DNA of 13,335 nucleotides from CAYRTD01 sp964426915 (GCA_964426915.1 CAYRTD010000116.1:1-13335), one strand, 5' to 3'. Numbered from the stretch's first letter, positions 1-8,143 are shown. A program made the numbers and translations. The notes: generated by a model not told the origin, from the sequence alone.

Positions 1-1892
1 AACAGAGCAATAATGATACTCATAAAAATATATGGAGGAATATTCTCATTTTCCCTGAATATGTACTCACCTCCGGGACCTGAAGAATACCTTATAATGA
101 TGGTGAGAATAAGCGCTAAAAGAGGTGTTTCAAGCAAATTAATAAGCAGATACTGGGAATTACTAAGTTTCGAAAGCACATCTCGCTGAATGAATATTCC
201 GAACTGTTTGACTCTGGAAGGTATATTTAATATCTTCTTGCTGAAATCCTCAAAACGTTCAACAGTTCTCTTTTTTTGATTGGCAAGGAATAGCTGATAC
301 CAGTCTTTGGGGTTTTTAATTCTTACCCGGGTAAACCGCCCGTAATCATCCACCTCCCTGGCTTCAATAATATTAAACAACAGTTCCGGGTTTACATTCC
401 CACAAGAGCCGCACTCTCCAACATCGGCGTTTATCTGATTTGTTATTCCCTTGAAATAAATAAGAGATTCTACGGGATTTCCATAATATATCGGATAACC
501 ACCCGTGTCCAGGATGAACAGGCGATCGAACATCTTGAAAATATCCGATGAAGGCTGATGGATCACCACGAAAATCAGTTTCATGTTCAGGGATAATTCT
601 TTAAGAAGGTCCATCACGTTTTCCGAATCCTTGGAAGACAATCCGGATGTGGGCTCATCGACAAACAAGACGGATGGCTCACGGATGATTTCAAGAGCTA
701 TGTTCAGACGTTTTCTCTGACCCCCGCTGATCTTCTTGTTCATCGGGCTTCCAACTTTTATATCCTTTATTTCTGCAAGTCCCAGACTTTCAAGTGTAGC
801 ATTAACCTTTTCCTTCAGCTCCTTATTGCCGAGGTTTTTAAAGCATAATTTTGCGCTGTAATAAAGATTTTCATATACCGTCAGGTCTTCAAACAAAAAA
901 TCATCCTGGGCAATATAACCTATCAAAGCTTTGGCTTCCCTGGTATCTTCATGAACATTAATTCCGTTAATGCTTACTGATCCAGTAGACGGCTTTTCTA
1001 TACCCGATAAAACGTTAAGAAGGGTTGTCTTTCCCGATCCGCTCGCGCCCATAATACCGATCAGACCAAAGTCTTCGGAAATATTTACATTTTGTAATCC
1101 CTTAGTACCTTCCGGAAATACATACGATATATCTTCAGCATGAAATGACAGGTTTTTCACATTTTCATCCCGGATGAACCTGGAAACAACATCGCTGTAA
1201 TATAAGGTCGTTTTTGGAAGTCGGAGTGTGCTCCCCGAGGGGAATATATATATATTATTCTGATTGAAGACCATCCCGTTGAGGGTAATCTCACTATTTC
1301 CTTTGTATTTAATAAAATACAGATCAACACTTCTTACTTTCAGTATGTATATTTCACCATCCAGGCCACTGGTATGAACATGTTTGCTTTTATCGAGTAT
1401 TTTTTCAAAACCGGAATCTTTGCTGTGAATGATCATGACATCTTCATAATTCTTCTTTTCCGGTTCATCATACCTTATAAATGCACTGATCAGGTCAAGT
1501 TCCTCTTTGGAAACATTGAATACATCGGCAATAGTCTCGATTATCCCCATTCTTTGGGAGGTATACAAATCCTCGGCCTTCAGAAGTTCAAAGATCCTGA
1601 TAAGAACAATGATCTTTTGTTTACGGGTAAGCGTTTTGTTTATCTTCCTGCTTATAGTGAGGGTTTTAACCGAGTCCTTCATGGAGGTCAGTTTACCACG
1701 GCTGACACCTTTGCTTCTGTTTTCCGCTGCTTTTTCATCATAAAACCTGAGATATTCATCTACCTTCTCCCGATTCAACTGTGCCATAAGAAAAGATTCA
1801 ACATAATTTCTCTGGTCTTCCGTAGTGCCTTCATCCTGTTTGGAGATAATGGCAAAAAGCAGCATTAAAGCTCTTAATATTTCCTCACTCAT
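1..1892 (-). CDS. ABC transporter, TerB-like N-terminus plus ABCG-type ATPase and start of membrane domain (C-terminus off window)
   Basis: A 630-codon open frame begins with ATG at 1892 and leaves the window at base 3 without a stop, so the 3' end is missing. Residues 1 to about 130 are helical and acidic and resemble a TerB-like domain. Residues about 170-265 look beta-rich and lead into a nucleotide-binding domain. That domain has a Walker A motif GASGSGKTT (Lys288), an ABC signature ISGGQ (Ser389), a Walker B ending VDEPTSG (Asp412, Glu413) and a switch His445. All are in one frame, so the ATPase looks functional. The linker holds a CGSCG cysteine pair. From about residue 580 a hydrophobic span begins the ABC2-type membrane domain. 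From family knowledge, this half-transporter architecture occurs in Bacteroidota; the substrate is unknown. It starts 66 bases after the SiaC-like gene on the same strand, so co-transcription is possible but not shown. The family call is firm, the role is not. Confidence 0.9.
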   Translation of the reverse strand, partial: MSEEILRALMLLFAIISKQDEGTTEDQRNYVESFLMAQLNREKVDEYLRFYDEKAAENRSKGVSRGKLTSMKDSVKTLTISRKINKTLTRKQKIIVLIRIFELLKAEDLYTSQRMGIIETIADVFNVSKEELDLISAFIRYDEPEKKNYEDVMIIHSKDSGFEKILDKSKHVHTSGLDGEIYILKVRSVDLYFIKYKGNSEITLNGMVFNQNNIYIFPSGSTLRLPKTTLYYSDVVSRFIRDENVKNLSFHAEDISYVFPEGTKGLQNVNISEDFGLIGIMGASGSGKTTLLNVLSGIEKPSTGSVSINGINVHEDTREAKALIGYIAQDDFLFEDLTVYENLYYSAKLCFKNLGNKELKEKVNATLESLGLAEIKDIKVGSPMNKKISGGQRKRLNIALEIIREPSVLFVDEPTSGLSSKDSENVMDLLKELSLNMKLIFVVIHQPSSDIFKMFDRLFILDTGGYPIYYGNPVESLIYFKGITNQINADVGECGSCGNVNPELLFNIIEAREVDDYGRFTRVRIKNPKDWYQLFLANQKKRTVERFEDFSKKILNIPSRVKQFGIFIQRDVLSKLSNSQYLLINLLETPLLALILTIIIRYSSGPGGEYIFRENENIPPYIFMSIIIAL

Positions 1893-1958
1893 AGTTTTTG
1901 AATTTTAATCGGTAAAATTCTGCAGATTTACTACCGGGAATATAATCCAGGAGATTGA

Positions 1959-2333
1959 TCAATAGGAAACCAGATCAAAGGGTGTTTCAATAAGTTCTGA
2001 ATACTCCTCCCCGGCTTCCTGGAGATCCAGATCCATTTCCATATAATACCAGATCACCTTCAGGGGGACGCCCTCTTCATATATATCATTAATTTTCAAA
2101 AGTATATCGAGTATAAGTTTAGAAGATGCCGTATTGAAATATTCGAGTTTGAAAACAAATTCCGCATTCTCTACAGGATCTTTTTCGAATTCGTCAAGCC
2201 ACTCAAGAACGGGGGCATAAAAACTTACAACATCTTCTGGTAAAGATCTTCCTGAGAATTCAAATACTTTATTCTGTGCATCGAGTGTAATTTGGGGAGT
2301 TTCGTCCGTTTGTTCTATTTTTAGTGCTTCCAT
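1959..2333 (-). CDS. siaC: SiaC-family (DUF1987) regulatory phosphoprotein
   Basis: This 124-residue protein matches the small single-domain SiaC family. The hallmark is the segment FNTASSK at residues 66-72, where Thr68 sits at the position phosphorylated in Pseudomonas SiaC. The rest is acidic and mixed alpha/beta, as expected for an anti-anti-sigma-like fold. In the known system, SiaB phosphorylates SiaC, the SiaA PP2C phosphatase dephosphorylates it, and unphosphorylated SiaC binds a diguanylate cyclase, SiaD. Here it follows a SiaB-like gene by 10 bases, and a SiaA-like phosphatase lies three genes upstream, so the partner set is complete except for SiaD. The target of SiaC is therefore unknown. 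The start is the only ATG near the expected N-terminus, with an AT-rich leader and no Shine-Dalgarno sequence. The symbol is by family resemblance. Confidence 0.88.
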   Translation of the reverse strand: MEALKIEQTDETPQITLDAQNKVFEFSGRSLPEDVVSFYAPVLEWLDEFEKDPVENAEFVFKLEYFNTASSKLILDILLKINDIYEEGVPLKVIWYYMEMDLDLQEAGEEYSELIETPFDLVSY

Positions 2334-2343
2334 GATATTTTAA

Positions 2344-2928
2344 TTATTTATATGTTTTTGATACTGTGATTAATAAAGAGAACATCGATAAATCCTGATC
2401 AATCTTCTCGAAATCATAAAGGAGTTTGTTTCCTGATTTCCTGGCCATATCAATGATGCCTATTCCTGCGCCGCCTATACTGGAAAATGAACCACTAAGC
2501 CTGACTTGTTTATACAGTTTCTTCAGTCCATCGCTGTTAAGTGAATTAACCTCATCAAGCCGGTCTTTCAGGGGAGAGATTTTCTTATTATCGATTTTAT
2601 TGGAAGTGATCAGTAAATAGTCATTCTCCGTTTCCCCAATCATGAAGATGGGCGAATGCCGGGCAGAGAGGTCATATTCAGCGGCATTCTTGCTAATATT
2701 CTGGAGCATTTCAACCATTATATTAAAAATTTTTCTGCGGACGATATCCTCCAGTTCATCGATGGAAAATTTTTTCTCCGTGAAAGCAAGCAGTGTTTTT
2801 GTCAGCTCCTGGGAAAAATCGCCCGCGTAAACAAGGATCACCTCGTTTTTTTTCATTATCTCATGAAATTCAAAAAAGTGACTGAGCGACTTTTGCCGGG
2901 TCATAGGGTTATTTGATGGTTTTTCCAT
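2344..2928 (-). CDS. siaB: SiaB-family protein kinase, copy 1 (GHKL-like fold; N-box His replaced by Asn)
   Basis: This 194-residue soluble protein has the layout of the SiaB family (DUF6272), a GHKL-type ATPase that phosphorylates SiaC. The N-box-like stretch around residues 72-82 contains Glu73 and Asn77. The position equivalent to the His in the neighbouring copy is Asn81. A glycine-rich ATP-lid motif, GGAGIGIIDMARKSG, lies at residues 152-166. The potential general base Glu73 and the Mg-coordinating Asn77 are both present, so this is the better candidate for the active kinase of the pair. It lies 10 bases upstream of the SiaC-like gene and 5 bases downstream of a second SiaB-like gene, a typical operon arrangement. 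ATG at 2928 is used; Met9 is a possible later start. The family call is confident; activity is inferred only from motifs. Confidence 0.85.
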   Translation of the reverse strand: MEKPSNNPMTRQKSLSHFFEFHEIMKKNEVILVYAGDFSQELTKTLLAFTEKKFSIDELEDIVRRKIFNIMVEMLQNISKNAAEYDLSARHSPIFMIGETENDYLLITSNKIDNKKISPLKDRLDEVNSLNSDGLKKLYKQVRLSGSFSSIGGAGIGIIDMARKSGNKLLYDFEKIDQDLSMFSLLITVSKTYK

Positions 2929-2933
2929 AACAT

Positions 2934-3491
2934 TTACTTATTAGATTTTACTGCCGTTCGAAGGGCGAAATAGCTGTAATTATCATCAATATCTTTAAAA
3001 TCGTACTCAAGATCATTCCCTGTCTTCCTGGCAATATCGATCAATCCCAGTCCCATACCTTTTTTGTCGGCCATTTCCCTTGTCTGTAACCAGAACTTAT
3101 AAAACTCATTCAGATCCTTTTCATCCATCCGGCTGATCTGATCTAGCTTCTTCTTTAATTCAGGAATTTTATCCTTTCGAATCGCATTGCCGCTGCATAT
3201 CGCATACATATCCCCTATTCTACCAATGGTAAACATGCTGGTCTTGGAATATTCATTTTTTTCGGCATGAAATGTGATATTCTGAAGGCATCCGATCATA
3301 ACATTAAAGATCCGGGTTTTCAATCCACGACCTGCCGGTGATGAATTAAGTTTTTTTTCTGTCATATCGAGCAAAGCGAGGATAATCTGCTGGGAAATCT
3401 CCCCTTTGTAAGAAAGCATGATGTCATTTTCAAGCATCTGTTCTCTGAATTGCTCTATAAATCCGAGTTTGTTTTCTACAGTTTCTTTCAT
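2934..3491 (-). CDS. SiaB-family protein kinase-like, copy 2 (N-box Glu replaced by Gly)
   Basis: This 185-residue protein is a paralogue of the gene just downstream. Both share the N-terminal region ending in a TEKK element, the LQN N-box core, and a glycine-rich lid, here KKGMGLGLIDIARKTG at residues 143-158. Asn71 and His75 of the N-box are kept, but residue 67, four positions before Asn71, is Gly (codon GGA) where copy 1 has Glu73. In GHKL kinases such as SpoIIAB that Glu is thought to activate the attacking group, so this copy may bind ATP without phosphorylating well. It may act as a regulatory partner or heterodimer subunit, or on a different target. It is spaced 11 bases from the phosphatase gene and 5 from copy 1. 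The start ATG at 3491 gives the expected family length. Confidence 0.8.
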   Translation of the reverse strand: MKETVENKLGFIEQFREQMLENDIMLSYKGEISQQIILALLDMTEKKLNSSPAGRGLKTRIFNVMIGCLQNITFHAEKNEYSKTSMFTIGRIGDMYAICSGNAIRKDKIPELKKKLDQISRMDEKDLNEFYKFWLQTREMADKKGMGLGLIDIARKTGNDLEYDFKDIDDNYSYFALRTAVKSNK

Positions 3492-3502
3492 ATGTTTAGC
3501 AG

Positions 3503-6103
3503 TTAAAATTTTAAACCAATGATCAGTATATCATCAAGTTGATCTACATCGCCTTTCCAGTCTTCAAAAGAGTTCAGGAATAATTTCTCCATCTGAAAAA
3601 TACTAAGGTGGGCATTCTCTTTAATCATCAGGCTGACCCTTCCACTGAGAAATTTCTGTTTACCAGAAGGACCACCATACTGATCGGCAAAACCATCGGT
3701 CATCATATAAAATGCATCTCCCTGACTAATCTTTATGGAATGGTTGGTGAACTTTTTCCGGTTTGTATATTGCGTGCTCCCCACCGGGAATCGGTCTCCA
3801 CGTATTTCGGTAAACTCCCCTTTATTAACATAATACAGAGGTCGGTGGGCCCCTGCATAATTCAAAATGCCATTTTTGAGATCTATTTTACAAAAAGCTG
3901 CATCCATTCCATCATTGATCATGCTGTTCTCATCGTCCTGTCTGAGCGTGTCTACCACATTGGCATGAAGTTCATCCAGTATCGTCCCCGCATCATTACC
4001 CGGATGCATATTAATGATCTGGTTCTGGAGGAAGTATCCAATAATAGACATCAGCGCTCCCGGCACACCATGGCCGGTGCAATCCATTGCTCCAAGGTAA
4101 ATCTGGTCCTTATCCCTGAAAAGAAAAGGATAATCGCCGCTTACAATATCTTTAGGCTTGTAGATCATGAAAGAGTTCGGAATGATCTCACGAATGCTCT
4201 TTTCTGTCGGCATGAGTGCATCCTGGATATAATAAGCATAATTAATACTGTCTTTGATGCTCTTATTCTTCTTATTAATCAGGTCCTCGCGATTCCTTGC
4301 CTCGGTATTATCGTGACAGACAAACAGTACCGATTCAATTTCACCGTTATCCTGATATTCGGGGATAGCACTCACTTCCATAACCTTATCCCCTTTTTCT
4401 GTCCCAAAGACCATTTCCTCAATCTTCTTTTCTCTCAAACCGGATACTTCATCCATCATCTTCTTAAAAAAGTTTACCACATCTTCTTCCAGTCCGGCTT
4501 CGCTAATGGGTTTGTTAATAAAATCCCTGATCTTCATACCTGTATATTCTTCGATCACCGGATTCACATAGGTAAAGCGGTTAAATATGTCTATCCGCAG
4601 AATCATATCAAGGCTGTTCTCTGAAAGTGCCTGCATTTTTGCTCTCATCCTCTGTTCCTTTTCGGCGAGCCGCTGTTCGGAAATATCCCTGGAGTTTATG
4701 ACAATCCCGCTGATAACATCGGCGAGTGAATTTTTGCCTATAGCTTCCATCCATATGATATTGCCCGATTTAGTGAAATATCTGTATTTAATCACATGCT
4801 TTTTCTCCGGAAATGAGATAATATCCTGAATAAACGCCCTGAAACGCTCAGTATCAAGGGGGTGTATGTTATCAATGTCTTTTTTACCGGTTATCTCATC
4901 GGGATAATAACCCAAAACAGAAAAAACCGATGGACTCACGTATAAAGTTGAACCATCGGAGCTGAAAATAAAGATCACCTCAAGTGAATTCTCAAGTAAT
5001 AACTGGGTTTTCCGGTTAATTTTTCTGACTTCAGTAATATGTTCTTCCAGCTTCTGATTTGAGTCCCGGAGTTCTTCCTGGGTCAGGATCATATTTCGCG
5101 CATTTTCTTCAAGTTCAGCTTTCTGATCGGCAAGTTCTTTGCTCATTTTCTCCGACCTGTGAAGCAATTCCAGTGTTTTTTCGTGGGTCTTCACGCTGTT
5201 TATACTCCGTGCAATGATCACTCCGAGTTCCCTTATCAGTTCAATCTGATAATCACTGAACTTTTGGATGGATGCAAGTTCCAGTAAGCCATTAACTTCC
5301 TCATTGATAATCAGAGGCAGAATAAGAATGCTCACCGGTTTCTTATGGCCCATAAGTCCGGAGGTGACAGAAATATAATTATCAGGGATCTCGGTACGAT
5401 GGATAATATCCTTTTCCAATGCAGCCTGACCGATGAGTCCTTCAGAAAATTTAAAGGATTTTTTAAGATGCTTTTTCCGGTCATAGGCATACACGGAAAG
5501 CATTTCAAGAGTTTTATTCCCCGGCTCTTCCCCATTAACTGAATAAAAAGCACCCTGAACAACCTGATCAACCCTGTTTACCATAAACCGGGTAACTGCA
5601 TCACCCAAGCTGTTCAATTCATCCAGAGGACGCAGAAGTTCATTCAGCTCAGCAATGTTTGCAGATATGTTCATTCTTTTGGCTTCCCTTTTATTCACAG
5701 AAATAAGGTTCTCTCTCATTTTCTCCAGGGCATCCCCCAGTCTGTGATCACCATTTACAGATGAAAAAGAATAGTTCAGATCTCCATTCCCTATTCTCCT
5801 TGCGAATCCGATAGTGTTTTCTATTGTATCCCGGTAATAGCTGATCTTTTGTCTTGCTGACAAGCGTCTTTTAATATAAAAATGCGCGAAAGCAGCACCA
5901 GAAAGAACTGAGAAAAACGGAATGAGATGTAAAAAATAGAAAACCGGATTGGCCATGAGCAGGGCATCCATATTTTCCAGGGAAATTTCCTTTTGAAGAG
6001 GAATCATTGCAAAAAGAAAGACCAGGAATTCCAGAAGCAATCCCACGACCAAAAAGGCTGTAATAAAGACTAGCGGGATCAATATTTTTAGCTTTCTGTT
6101 CAT
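3503..6103 (-). CDS. SiaA-like membrane HAMP-GAF-PAS-PAS-PP2C (SpoIIE-type) protein phosphatase
   Basis: This 866-residue membrane sensor phosphatase probably dephosphorylates the SiaC-like protein encoded three genes downstream. Two hydrophobic spans lie at about 7-33 and 55-76 with a short loop between. A HAMP-like segment at about 85-140 (GNGDLNYSF) is followed by a GAF domain at about 155-305, a coiled coil at about 305-370, PAS domains at about 368-480 and 490-605, and a C-terminal PP2C/SpoIIE domain at about 620-866. The metal-binding acidic motifs are intact: Asp652 and Asp657 in DIVSGD, Asp674 in DCTGHGVPGA, Asp803 in MTDG, and Asp857-Asp858. Catalysis is therefore expected. Pseudomonas SiaA has the HAMP and PP2C parts but a different sensor, so the GAF/PAS inputs suggest a distinct signal. 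The gene sits 10 bases after the stand-alone GAF gene and 11 before the SiaB-like pair. The only doubt is the identity of its substrate. Confidence 0.92.
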   Translation of the reverse strand: MNRKLKILIPLVFITAFLVVGLLLEFLVFLFAMIPLQKEISLENMDALLMANPVFYFLHLIPFFSVLSGAAFAHFYIKRRLSARQKISYYRDTIENTIGFARRIGNGDLNYSFSSVNGDHRLGDALEKMRENLISVNKREAKRMNISANIAELNELLRPLDELNSLGDAVTRFMVNRVDQVVQGAFYSVNGEEPGNKTLEMLSVYAYDRKKHLKKSFKFSEGLIGQAALEKDIIHRTEIPDNYISVTSGLMGHKKPVSILILPLIINEEVNGLLELASIQKFSDYQIELIRELGVIIARSINSVKTHEKTLELLHRSEKMSKELADQKAELEENARNMILTQEELRDSNQKLEEHITEVRKINRKTQLLLENSLEVIFIFSSDGSTLYVSPSVFSVLGYYPDEITGKKDIDNIHPLDTERFRAFIQDIISFPEKKHVIKYRYFTKSGNIIWMEAIGKNSLADVISGIVINSRDISEQRLAEKEQRMRAKMQALSENSLDMILRIDIFNRFTYVNPVIEEYTGMKIRDFINKPISEAGLEEDVVNFFKKMMDEVSGLREKKIEEMVFGTEKGDKVMEVSAIPEYQDNGEIESVLFVCHDNTEARNREDLINKKNKSIKDSINYAYYIQDALMPTEKSIREIIPNSFMIYKPKDIVSGDYPFLFRDKDQIYLGAMDCTGHGVPGALMSIIGYFLQNQIINMHPGNDAGTILDELHANVVDTLRQDDENSMINDGMDAAFCKIDLKNGILNYAGAHRPLYYVNKGEFTEIRGDRFPVGSTQYTNRKKFTNHSIKISQGDAFYMMTDGFADQYGGPSGKQKFLSGRVSLMIKENAHLSIFQMEKLFLNSFEDWKGDVDQLDDILIIGLKF

Positions 6104-6113
6104 TTTGGTTTTG

Positions 6114-6674
6114 TTAACTTATGATCTTACCGGCTAAATGACCGGCAATTCCCTTCATGAAACTTTCATCCTTGTCTGAAAAATTGTGAAAAGAAGCCAG
6201 TTCGATAACTCCGAGAATTTCCTCCTCCAGCATTATCGGAATAATCAGTAACGATGACGGGGAAGCTTCCCCCAGCCCAGTCTTTACCGTGATATAACCT
6301 TCCGGTACATTCTGCAGGTTAAGGATCTTTTTATCAAGGATCACCTGTCCGGGTAAGCCTTCCCCGGCTTCAAAGGTCAGTTCTTTCGTATATTCTTCAT
6401 TACAGGCATACCCTGTTAAGAATCTCAGCACGGGCGGATCCTGCTCTCTGTCATACAGGTAAACCGCAGCCTGTATAATCTCTTTTTTCGATGCTATTCC
6501 GGAAAGAAAAACATTACAATAATTTTCGTTACCGGTCTGCTCAAATTGCTTTATTTCTTCCACGAATTTTTCTATATCCGTATGGACATCTGCTTCCCCC
6601 TCTTTTTTCAAAGTTGCAGTGTTAACCGGAATTGGGCTGTTTTTTCTTTTCCTGAAAATATTCAGCATTATCAT
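6114..6674 (-). CDS. Stand-alone GAF domain protein
   Basis: This is a soluble protein of about 186 residues with one GAF domain in its C-terminal three quarters. Its core (GEGLPGQ, then PEGYITVKTGLG, LLIIPIMLEE and GVIELASFHNFSD) closely parallels the GAF domain of the downstream phosphatase (EGLIGQ, PDNYISVTSGL, LLELASIQKFSD), so the two are clearly paralogous. It may supply a second ligand- or redox-sensing input, or pair with the phosphatase GAF; the ligand is unknown. Start choice: the frame is open to an ATG at 6719, which would overlap the upstream gene by 14 bases, but those first 15 residues are translated from AT-rich sequence. I prefer ATG 6674 (or 6668, giving MLNIFRKRK). The gene is 10 bases before the phosphatase gene. 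The domain call is strong, the function open. Confidence 0.85.
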   Translation of the reverse strand: MIMLNIFRKRKNSPIPVNTATLKKEGEADVHTDIEKFVEEIKQFEQTGNENYCNVFLSGIASKKEIIQAAVYLYDREQDPPVLRFLTGYACNEEYTKELTFEAGEGLPGQVILDKKILNLQNVPEGYITVKTGLGEASPSSLLIIPIMLEEEILGVIELASFHNFSDKDESFMKGIAGHLAGKIIS

Positions 6675-6705
6675 TAAATTTTTTGTTTTATTATAGCTTC
6701 CAGTT

Positions 6706-7296
6706 TTACTTATAACCATTCCCGTGTATTCTACTCAGATAAGCAATAATTTCTGCACATTTCAGAATCCTGTCAGGTTCAAAAAGTTTCAGAGCTTCAG
6801 CCGGCATGGTAGAGAATTGAGCTTCTTCAGGATCCTGTATAATGGTGAAAGCCTCCTTTTTATTTGCATAATTTAAACCCTTTGCCCCATCCTTGTTTGC
6901 CCCAGAAAGCAGGATCCCTGTCATATTTTCCTTGTAGCATTTCACTGCAGATTCAAATGTCAGATCAAGAGAAGGTCTTGAGAAATTTTCCTCAGGACCG
7001 GTTGAAAGAGCAAAAGTCCTGGTATTCTCAATCAATAAATGGTAATTGGCGGGACTTAGATATACCTTCCCGGTTTTTACCGGCTCTTTATCCAGTGGCT
7101 CGCACACTCTTAACCTGGAAACATAATTCAAAGATTCAACAAAACCATTTCTATATTCTTTTAAACGATGTAAACACATTACAACAGGAATATTGAAGTT
7201 CTCCGGAAGTGATGATAGTATTTCTCTTACGACACTAAAACTTCCTGCTGAACCTCCAATAACCACTATTTTGCATTTATCCTTCATTTGATGCAT
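6706..7296 (-). CDS. Receiver-less CheB-type methylesterase domain protein
   Basis: This 196-residue protein consists only of the CheB catalytic domain (protein-glutamate methylesterase/amidase). The catalytic triad is visible: Ser16 in GGSAGS, His43 in CLHR, and Asp136 in SGANKDGA. The substrate-region motif RPSLDLTFESAV at 107-118 is also kept. It has no N-terminal receiver, unlike the full CheB at 8273-9367, so it cannot be controlled by phosphorylation in the usual way. Single-domain CheB proteins paired with CheR are known in Bacteroidota sensory clusters, and here the paired CheR is 22 bases upstream. The usual GMGxDGA motif is altered to SGANKDGA around the Asp, suggesting a divergent substrate. 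ATG 7296 is used, with Met4 at 7287 as an equally plausible start. Confidence 0.88.
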   Translation of the reverse strand: MHQMKDKCKIVVIGGSAGSFSVVREILSSLPENFNIPVVMCLHRLKEYRNGFVESLNYVSRLRVCEPLDKEPVKTGKVYLSPANYHLLIENTRTFALSTGPEENFSRPSLDLTFESAVKCYKENMTGILLSGANKDGAKGLNYANKKEAFTIIQDPEEAQFSTMPAEALKLFEPDRILKCAEIIAYLSRIHGNGYK

Positions 7297-7318
7297 ACAG
7301 ATTTAAAAATGCTGCAGT

Positions 7319-8143
7319 TTATACGATTTTTAGTTTTTTATAAATTTTTTCTTCCAGGCATATTGTTTTAAAATGCTTGTCGGCTTTGGTCCAGTTTATA
7401 GATTCTTTTGATCCTATACCGAGGTAAGAATCTTCAGCCAGGCTTTGGGTAAAAAGATTCAAAACTCTTTCCTGCAAAATAAAGTTGAAATATATCAGCA
7501 CATTCCTGCATATAATAAGATCGAAAACACCGAAAGCTCCATCCTTTACCAGATCATGTTTCATAAATGTGACGTTACGAATAAGTTCAGGGTCATAAAA
7601 CACCTGATTGTCTTTTCTTACATAATAATCACTTAAGTGGCGTGATCCACTGAAAAGATTATAATTCCGTTCATTCAACACCTGATTTTTAAGAGGATAT
7701 ACTCCCAGTTCCGATTTTTTTAATGCATCACCGTTAAGATCGGTGGCTACGATCCTGGATTTTTCGTATAATCCGGCTTCTTTGAGCAGAATAGCCATCG
7801 AATAAACCTCTTCGCCGGTTGAACATGCTGCATGCCAGATATTAATGATCCTTCTGTCTGCCAGCTTTTTAATGATCGTATTCTTTACCTCGATCCAGAA
7901 ACCCGAATCGCGAAACATCTCGGTAACATTCACCGTAATTTCATCAATAAAATTATCGGCAAAATTCGCTTCCCTCTGCAATCTTTGTTGAAAATCTTTG
8001 AGCCCGTTAATCTTTTTAATTTCAAAAAACCTGTTCACTCTTCTGCTTAAGGAAGATCTTGCATAATTACTAAGGTCAGTTCCTGCTTTTAACCTTAAAA
8101 GATCAATCACGGAATTTATTTCCTGGCTACTGAGATCTATCAT
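7319..8143 (-). CDS. CheR-type protein-glutamate O-methyltransferase (first gene of the Sia-like operon)
   Basis: This 274-residue protein has the full CheR layout: an N-terminal helical domain (about 1-75) and an S-adenosylmethionine-binding methyltransferase domain. Key motifs are NVTEMFRD at 72-79, ACSTGEEVYS at 106-115 and CRNVLIYF at 212-219. The usual GHSE near the C-terminus is changed to GSKES (244-248). It is more divergent than the complete CheR at 10903 and is paired with a receiver-less CheB, which suggests a methylation substrate other than the main chemoreceptors, perhaps a neighbouring sensor. It is the first gene after a 129-base gap that carries a good Bacteroidota-type promoter element, about 30 bases upstream of the ATG. 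It therefore probably opens the transcript that continues through the GAF, phosphatase, SiaB and SiaC genes. Confidence 0.9.
   Translation of the reverse strand: MIDLSSQEINSVIDLLRLKAGTDLSNYARSSLSRRVNRFFEIKKINGLKDFQQRLQREANFADNFIDEITVNVTEMFRDSGFWIEVKNTIIKKLADRRIINIWHAACSTGEEVYSMAILLKEAGLYEKSRIVATDLNGDALKKSELGVYPLKNQVLNERNYNLFSGSRHLSDYYVRKDNQVFYDPELIRNVTFMKHDLVKDGAFGVFDLIICRNVLIYFNFILQERVLNLFTQSLAEDSYLGIGSKESINWTKADKHFKTICLEEKIYKKLKIV

Noticed and set aside
1374..1868. 164-codon open frame on the plus strand, and the smaller one inside it
   Set aside because: Both lie opposite the N-terminal part of the ABC transporter, whose minus-strand frame is unbroken and has all expected motifs.
3608..4624. 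338-codon open frame on the plus strand
   Set aside because: It lies wholly opposite the PP2C and PAS coding part of the phosphatase gene, its translation has no family resemblance, and its composition looks like reverse-strand shadow.
6675..6719. Longer start of the stand-alone GAF protein at ATG 6719
   Set aside because: It overlaps the CheB gene and adds residues read from AT-rich leader-like sequence; the ATG at 6674 or 6668 is more plausible, but the longer form is not excluded.
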